Part shown: positions 59,419 through 64,000 of the stretch, piece after piece
Layout of the letters: every line of letters starts with the position of its first letter
Numbering within the stretch: position 1 is the stretch's first letter
The notes under the pieces: generated by a model
Databases searched by the model: none
Told to the model about the DNA's origin: nothing
What the model saw: only the letters and a program-made list of their open reading frames with translations
Assembly (NCBI GenBank): GCA_009773495.1
Contig: WSXW01000005.1
Location: 52,103-116,102 of the forward strand
DNA length: 64,000 nucleotides
From: Bacillota bacterium
GTDB lineage: Bacteria; Bacillota; UBA994
Direction: 5' to 3'
Translations under genes and position numbers: made by a program

Positions 59419-60162
59419 CTACCTGGAGCATCCTTCTAGCTTAGGGATGGGGGGCAATTGCTTCTTGTGCGCACTAAGAGCGGCAAGTCGGTCTACCCTC
59501 TCCTTCACCTTTGGTTCCGCTTCGCCGGTAAGAATGTACTTGTCTAGTTGTTGATAACTCATGCCCATTTCCGCCTCATCTGTTTGATTGGCCCACAACC
59601 CTGCACTCGGGGACTTATCTATAATGAGTTGAGGAACACCTAAGTAAGCCGCGAGGTCTCGGATTTGCGCTTTTACCAGGCCGGCAATGGGCATAAGGTC
59701 TACGCCCCCGTCACCATGCTTGGTGAAATAGCCTATGGTGTACTCGCTCAAATTACCGGTACCTAACACCAAATATGAATGAACGTTAGCAAAATAATAG
59801 AGCGTGGTCATTCGCAAACGCGGCTTAACATTAGCTAACCCCAAACGCGAGACCTCTAGGCCTGCGGTAGCGTGCGCCGCGGCTTGCAAGAGAGTGTCGT
59901 ACACAGCCGATAAGTCCACATCAACAATTTTTAAAGCAAAGGCCTTAGCCACCATGAGCGCATGTTCGCGATCTTCTGGGTTGGAATGGCAGGGCATGAT
60001 CACGCCTAGGGAGCTATTAGGGAAGGCGCGCATAGCAAGACCAGCTATAACAGCAGAATCAATTCCGCCACTGAGACCAAAAATGACTCCTCGCATGTGG
60101 GCGGCTTCGACTTGTTGGGTTATCCACTCTGTCAATTGGCGTGCGACAGAGGCTGTATCCAT
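59419..60162 (-). CDS. nadE: NH3-dependent NAD+ synthetase
   Basis: A 247-residue enzyme that turns deamido-NAD into NAD with ammonia and ATP. The PP-loop SGGIDSAV lies at residues 31-38. Later blocks are GTGNLSEYTIGYFTKHGDGG and LMPIAGLVKAQIRDLA, with SAGLWANQTDEAEMG. There is no glutaminase domain, so ammonia is the N donor. ATG 60162 is chosen eight bases past GGAGG. Confidence 0.95.
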   Translation of the reverse strand: MDTASVARQLTEWITQQVEAAHMRGVIFGLSGGIDSAVIAGLAMRAFPNSSLGVIMPCHSNPEDREHALMVAKAFALKIVDVDLSAVYDTLLQAAAHATAGLEVSRLGLANVKPRLRMTTLYYFANVHSYLVLGTGNLSEYTIGYFTKHGDGGVDLMPIAGLVKAQIRDLAAYLGVPQLIIDKSPSAGLWANQTDEAEMGMSYQQLDKYILTGEAEPKVKERVDRLAALSAHKKQLPPIPKLEGCSR

Positions 60163-60177
60163 ATTGAAAACCTCCAT

Positions 60178-60426
60178 TTAGACCGCTAATCGCTAAGGGA
60201 GCGATGGGGTAAACAAAAATCAAAGAACAAAAATCCAATGAGAACTGGGGTGTAGCACTAGCTGAGGGTATCAACGAACGGCGTGCCATGCCCCGCACCC
60301 GAAAGGCTACTCGTGGTAACGCGCTACAACAGGGTGAGCCAGCGGCTCATCTGCGGTATGCCGTATCCTCGGTCCACGAGGAACCAGGAACGCCTCCGTG
60401 TACTGTGTACCGTGTACGCCTCCCCC
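60178..60426. other. Gap between nadE and ychF, repeat-like
   Basis: No gene is seen. It holds a CACGAGGAACCAGGAACG motif (60376-60393) of the GTTCCTCG family and TGTACTGTGTACCGTGTACG (60398-60418), close to sequence at 43805-43830. Confidence 0.5.
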
Positions 60427-61518
60427 CTATACATTAAACCTTATATTCAAAATGTCTCCGTCGCCTACAATATAGTCCTTGCCTTCGAGAGAGGTAAGGC
60501 CTTTTTCTTTAAGCTTAGCTGGCGATCCATGAGTCTCTATGTCGGCGCATCGCATTAGCTCTGCCCTGATGAATCCTCTTTCGAGGTCAGAATGGATCTT
60601 TCCTGCGGCCTGTTTTGCAGTGAGGCCCTCCCGAATAGTCCATGCTCTAACCTCGTCTTCACCTACGGTGAAGAAGGAGATCAGCCCCAATACCTTGTAC
60701 GCGGCACGAGCGATGTGGTCAATTCCCGGCTCATTAATTCCTAGGTCGGCAAAGAACATCTCGCGATCCTCGCCACCGAGCTCCGAGATTTCCATTTCGG
60801 TGTTAGCACTGATTTCAATCAAAGGTAGACCATGCTCATTGGCATAGGTCTGCAAGTCTGCCTTCCCAGGGTAGTCCGACGCCTTAAACTGCTCGTCGTC
60901 GAGGTTAGCCACAAGAATTATGGGCTTGTCTGTAAAGAAGGTGTAGTTTACCAAGGCAAACTGCTCTTCGGCTGTGAGCTCTAAGGCTGCAAAAGGCTTC
61001 TCTGCCTCTAGATGTTCGAGGATTCTGGTAAGAAGCACAATCTCCCCTTCGGTTTGAACTGTGCGCTTCTTGCCCTCTTTGAGGCGGGTTAGGCGCTTAT
61101 CGACAAATTCAATATCTGCCATCAACAGCTCATAGGCTACAGTCTGGACATCACGCATGGGGTCCACGCTACCCTCTATATGCTCGACATCGGAAGACTT
61201 AAAGCCGCGTACCACGTGAATTAGTGTATCGACTTTACGGACATTATCCATAAAGGCGTTACCAATGCCCTGCCCCTCGGACGCACCGCGCACCAAACCC
61301 GGTACGTCAGTCAGTTCAATCTGGGCGTATGTTGTCTTCTTAGGTTTATACAGTCTTGATAAAAAATCGATGCGCCGGTCAGGCACTCGAGCCATGCCGA
61401 TGTTGGCTTCGGTTTTGCCGGAGAAAAAATTGTTAGTCTGAATACGCGCGCCAGTGAGCAGGTTAAAGACTGTCGTCTTACCTACCATAGGCAGGCCTAT
61501 AATTCCACATGATGGCAT
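60427..61518 (-). CDS. ychF: Redox-regulated ATPase/GTPase YchF
   Basis: A 363-residue member of the Obg-related YchF/OLA1 group, which prefers ATP. The G1 motif is GLPMVGKTT (residues 8-16), DVPGLV is G3, and NLDDE fills the altered G4 position (NxxE in place of NKxD), the YchF mark. A coiled-coil insert and a C-terminal TGS domain follow (FTVGEDEVRAWTIREG). It associates with ribosomes. It abuts the YlbF-like gene directly (61518/61519). Confidence 0.95.
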   Translation of the reverse strand: MPSCGIIGLPMVGKTTVFNLLTGARIQTNNFFSGKTEANIGMARVPDRRIDFLSRLYKPKKTTYAQIELTDVPGLVRGASEGQGIGNAFMDNVRKVDTLIHVVRGFKSSDVEHIEGSVDPMRDVQTVAYELLMADIEFVDKRLTRLKEGKKRTVQTEGEIVLLTRILEHLEAEKPFAALELTAEEQFALVNYTFFTDKPIILVANLDDEQFKASDYPGKADLQTYANEHGLPLIEISANTEMEISELGGEDREMFFADLGINEPGIDHIARAAYKVLGLISFFTVGEDEVRAWTIREGLTAKQAAGKIHSDLERGFIRAELMRCADIETHGSPAKLKEKGLTSLEGKDYIVGDGDILNIRFNV

Positions 61519-61890
61519 CTAGTTGTTACCGCCTTCCTCTTCATCCTGAGTATACATTGAACTCAGTTCCTTGATAGAGTCACCGATGATACGCTGAATA
61601 TCGCTAAATATCACCCCTAAGCGAGCCTCAGCTTGGATATAGTCGCGCACGGCACTGTTAAGGCCTATTATCTGTGCCAAGCGTTCAAGATTTTTGAGCT
61701 CACTGTCGTCCGGCGTTTGCCCAGACATCATGGCTGTCTGGTAGGCGATTTCCTTACGCCGATAGTCTAGAAACATCTTATAGGCCGCGGAATCAGCACT
61801 GAGCCTTACCTGCGCAGCGAGCAGATTGCGATACTCCTCTGATTTTTTAAAAACACGGGCTAATTCATGGGCTTTGTCGTAAATGTTCAC
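61519..61890 (-). CDS. YlbF/YmcA-family protein
   Basis: A 123-residue all-helical protein with YDKAHELARVFKKSEEYRNL and LQ/IQRIIGDSIKEL at the end, typical of the YlbF/YmcA/YheA family. In Bacillus YlbF and YmcA form a complex with YaaT that aids RNase Y-mediated RNA maturation and development. The exact subgroup is not certain. GTG 61890 follows AGGAGGTG. Operon with ychF. Confidence 0.8.
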   Translation of the reverse strand: MNIYDKAHELARVFKKSEEYRNLLAAQVRLSADSAAYKMFLDYRRKEIAYQTAMMSGQTPDDSELKNLERLAQIIGLNSAVRDYIQAEARLGVIFSDIQRIIGDSIKELSSMYTQDEEEGGNN

Positions 61891-62181
61891 AATAACACCT
61901 CCTAGTATTCTAGTCGATATTATATACTACCTGTCCGTTAGGGAAAACGGGGTTACTGCAGGAAAGCCCTACTTAAGCGCAGAATATGTGCAAAGGGGCA
62001 AGAATTGAAGCTAGTACCAGTAAACAGGTGTATTAAGGCGTGACGCTATTGATATGAGGAGCCAGAGACCCTTGAAGCGTAAGGCTTTAAGGGGTATTTT
62101 TTTCTGTTTTTATTTCTTTTAAACGTATAGCATTGTATAGGATACTGTGTTAAAATATAGCTATCTAGTAGTTCGTGGGGG
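61891..62181. other. Gap upstream of the insertion sequence
   Basis: No gene is seen. The first half is plain intergenic sequence, with a possible promoter for ylbF-ychF; the terminator-like hairpin at 62069-62093 and an A/T-rich stretch before the transposase follow. The left end of the insertion sequence must lie here, but no inverted repeat partner was found inside the window. Confidence 0.4.
62069..62093 (+). terminator. Terminator upstream of the transposase
   Basis: CCCTTGAAGC and GCTTTAAGGG (one G-T pair) around a five-base loop, followed by GGTATTTTTTTCTG. No plus-strand gene lies just before it. It may guard the insertion sequence from read-through transcription. Confidence 0.75.
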
Positions 62182-63567
62182 GTGACTAACCTGAACCTTA
62201 AACAATCGCCTAGGGAAAATGGTAGAGTCTATCTTTCTATTGAAAAGGGCTATCGCGATCAGGCGACCGGCAAGCCCAAAGCTAAGACGATCAAATCCCT
62301 TGGTTACTTAGATGTTCTGCAAAAAGAATACGCTGACCCCATCGCTCACTTCAAAGAGGTTGCTCGTAAGATGACTGAGGAGGATGCGGCCAAGAAGAAG
62401 CTGACTCTGACCGTAAACATGGATGAGACGCTGCCCATGGATGCCGAGGGTCGAAGAAACTTCGGCTATGCTGCTATCCTTAAAATCTATCATGAGCTTG
62501 GACTGGACGATTTCTTTAAGAACAAGGCCAGGCATGAGCCTTTTAAGTTCAACACCAACTCTATTATGATGCTGCTTGTAATCTCGAGGTTGTTGTCTCC
62601 TGGTTCTAAGAAGAAGGCTTTCGAGGAAAAGGGTAAATACTTCGAACGCTTTGACTTTTCTCTGGTGGATGTGTACCGTGCTCTTTCCCACTTTGCCAAG
62701 ATCGCTAATGAGTGCCAGCGGTATTTGCATGAGCAGATAGTTGGCCGGTACGGTCGAGATACTAAGACGATTTACTACGATGTGACGAACTTTTACTTCG
62801 AGATTGATGAGGCTGATGAGCTTCGTAAGTTCGGCAAGTCTAAAGAGAATCGTCACAACCCTATCGTTCAAATGGGCCTGGCTATGGACGCTGACGGTAT
62901 CCCCATTCACTACGAGCTATTCCCCGGTAACAAGCTAGACAAAGAGACTTTCCGCTCTGTAATCGGTGAGGTTAGAAGAAAATACGACACGGGGAGAGTC
63001 GTGGTAGTCGCCGATATAGGCATCATTACGGGCGATAATATTAATTACCTGACCGGTGGGAAGAACCTAAACGGCTATGTCTTTAGTTTCTCTGTTCGTG
63101 GCGGCGCTGAGGCTTTTAAGGGCTATGTGCTGGACAGTGAGGGGTACGTCGGAACCGATGGCAAACCAATTAGGGAAGATGCTGAGTTCAAGATGAAGAG
63201 CCGACGGATTGCCCGGGACATTAATGTTACCTTGACCAGCGGCAAAACGGCCAAGAGGACTGTGTATGAAAAGCAAGTTGTGTTCTGGGCCAAGAAGTAT
63301 GCCGACAAGGCTAGGGCGGAACGGGGTGAGCTCATAAAGAAAGCGAAAGCACTAGAGGCGGACCCCCAAAAATATAACAAGGCCACCTCCTATGGGGCGG
63401 CCAAATACCTAAAAAACCTAGAGGTAGATACAGAGACAGGCGAGATACTTCTGGCGAAACTGCGCCCGCAATTTGATTCAGGCAAGGTCGCGGAAGAGGA
63501 AAAATACGATGGCTACTACTCCATTGTCACTAGTGAGCTCGACATGTCAGACCCTGTGGGAGATTGA
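62182..63567 (+). pseudogene. Transposase, N-terminal part (frameshifted)
   Basis: A 461-residue frame starting at GTG 62182 after TCGTGGGGG. It carries an N-terminal domain with a SIEKGYRDQATGKPKAKT stretch and two of the three catalytic acidic residues. It ends prematurely at TGA 63565-63567 as a result of the deletion near 63552. Confidence 0.75.
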
Positions 63568-63898
63568 AGAAACATTCAGGATCACAAAAAGTACGCTAGA
63601 GGCGCGTCCAGTGTACGTTTCTAGAGAAGATCGCATCGGTGCTCATTTTCTAACCTGCTTTTTAGCGCTGGTGATACTGCGGTTAATGCAGAAAAAAGTT
63701 AACCACCGATTTTCGACGGAAAAGATCCTAGAGTGCCTAAACAGCATTGCTTGTTCCAACGAGCAGGAGAACCTCTATCTCTTTGATTACCGCAGCGAGA
63801 TTTCAGATGCCTTAGGTGACGCCCTCGGCATCGACTTCACGAAGAAAAGACTTCGGTTAGGTGAGGTAAAAAATATTTTAGCAGCCGTCAAAAAGTGA
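63554..63898 (+). pseudogene. Transposase, C-terminal part (out of frame)
   Basis: The +1 frame resumes with LWEIEETFRITKSTLEARPV and then HFLTCFLALVILRLMQKK, the C-terminus with the last catalytic Glu. It has no start of its own at this point. The conserved wording shows the disruption is recent. Confidence 0.75.
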
Positions 63899-63929
63899 CC
63901 GTTCCCCTACAAATTTGTGTCGATGCACC

Positions 63930-63969
63930 AAGGCCGCAAACCCTGTATTTATAAGGGCATTGCGGCCTT
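63930..63969 (+). terminator. Terminator after the transposase
   Basis: AAGGCCGCAA (63930-63939) pairs with TTGCGGCCTT (63960-63969), with an inner CCCT/AGGG stem, followed by TTTTTTTCG. Confidence 0.85.
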
Positions 63970-64000
63970 TTTTTCGCGGAGGGCTGTCAAAGTCGGGATT

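Larger units (their letters stand above)
62182..63898 (+). mobile_element. Insertion sequence with broken transposase, IS1634-like
   Basis: Two reading frames of one DDE transposase. The first (62182-63567, 461 residues) has the N-terminal part, the first catalytic Asp in TIYYDVTNFYF and the second in VVVADIGIITG. The frame then shifts: at about 63552 the text jumps from SIVTSELDMSD to LWEIEETFRITKS in the other frame, where about eight to nine expected residues (a IIEIYRG-like stretch) are missing. The catalytic Glu is therefore in the second frame, so the enzyme cannot be made intact. The right end probably lies past 63980. Confidence 0.75.

Noticed and set aside
63981..64000. GGGCTGTCAAAGTCGGGATT at the window end as the right terminal repeat of the insertion sequence
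   Set aside because: No complementary copy was found in 61891-62181, so it cannot be confirmed as a terminal repeat from this window.

Overview
The window reads as a chromosome segment of an anaerobic, endospore-forming Gram-positive bacterium of the Clostridia type. Sporulation markers are an alpha/beta small acid-soluble spore protein, a YtvI-like protein, a SpoIID-domain protein and a BofC-like protein. Typically Firmicute regulation is present too: a T-box leader, a PyrR-type attenuator, SigI/RsgI and a HutP-family protein. A SCIFF ranthipeptide precursor with its radical-SAM maturase is a clostridial hallmark. Tungsten aldehyde:ferredoxin oxidoreductase and indolepyruvate:ferredoxin oxidoreductase point to ferredoxin-based amino-acid or aldehyde fermentation. 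No rRNA, tRNA or CRISPR array was seen.

Layout. 1-5.5 kb: tail of an ABC exporter, an operon of polyferredoxin, aldehyde oxidoreductase and MoaD-like protein, PrsW, and small proteins. 5.6-10.1 kb: carAB behind a promoter and a PyrR-type attenuator. 10.1-15.4 kb: a methyltransferase, asnS behind an Asn T-box, a YtvI-like permease and an unknown protein. 15.4-17.9 kb: iorAB. 17.9-25.1 kb: two paralogous four-gene cassettes of unknown membrane proteins in tandem, separated by a spacer holding a decayed IS1182-type transposase and palindromic repeats. 25.3-30.6 kb: a holin/DUF2922/DUF1659 group, a spore protein, HutP, the SCIFF pair and an M20 amidohydrolase. 30.8-40.5 kb: a TetR-family regulator facing a long minus-strand operon (KAS III-like enzyme, livHMGFK transporter, alpha/beta hydrolase, CoA-transferase, remnant of an SDR gene). 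40.6-48.2 kb: yrzE-like gene, yajC, tgt, queA, a SpoIID-domain protein, sigI-rsgI and queH. 48.3-56.1 kb: an oligopeptide ABC operon whose binding protein carries an unusual N-terminal domain pair. 56.4-61.9 kb: ruvCAB, bofC-like, nadE, ychF and ylbF-like. 62.1-64 kb: an IS element whose transposase is broken by a small deletion.

How genes work together. The aldehyde oxidoreductase operon and iorAB both feed ferredoxin: IOR oxidises aromatic 2-oxoacids from amino acids, and AOR interconverts aldehydes and acids. The opp and liv transporters would supply peptides and amino-acid-like or carboxylate substrates. tgt, queA and queH together cover the last steps of queuosine tRNA modification. A TGACA-N4-TGTCA palindrome occurs beside tetR and again over the likely promoter of the liv/CoA-transferase operon 10 kb away, suggesting one regulator for both.

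The best candidate for an undescribed system is the duplicated cassette at 17.9-25.1 kb. Its four membrane proteins are kept in the same order, with near-identical lengths and strong ribosome binding sites, yet match no pathway I recognise. All homology statements come from reading the sequence; no database search was run.
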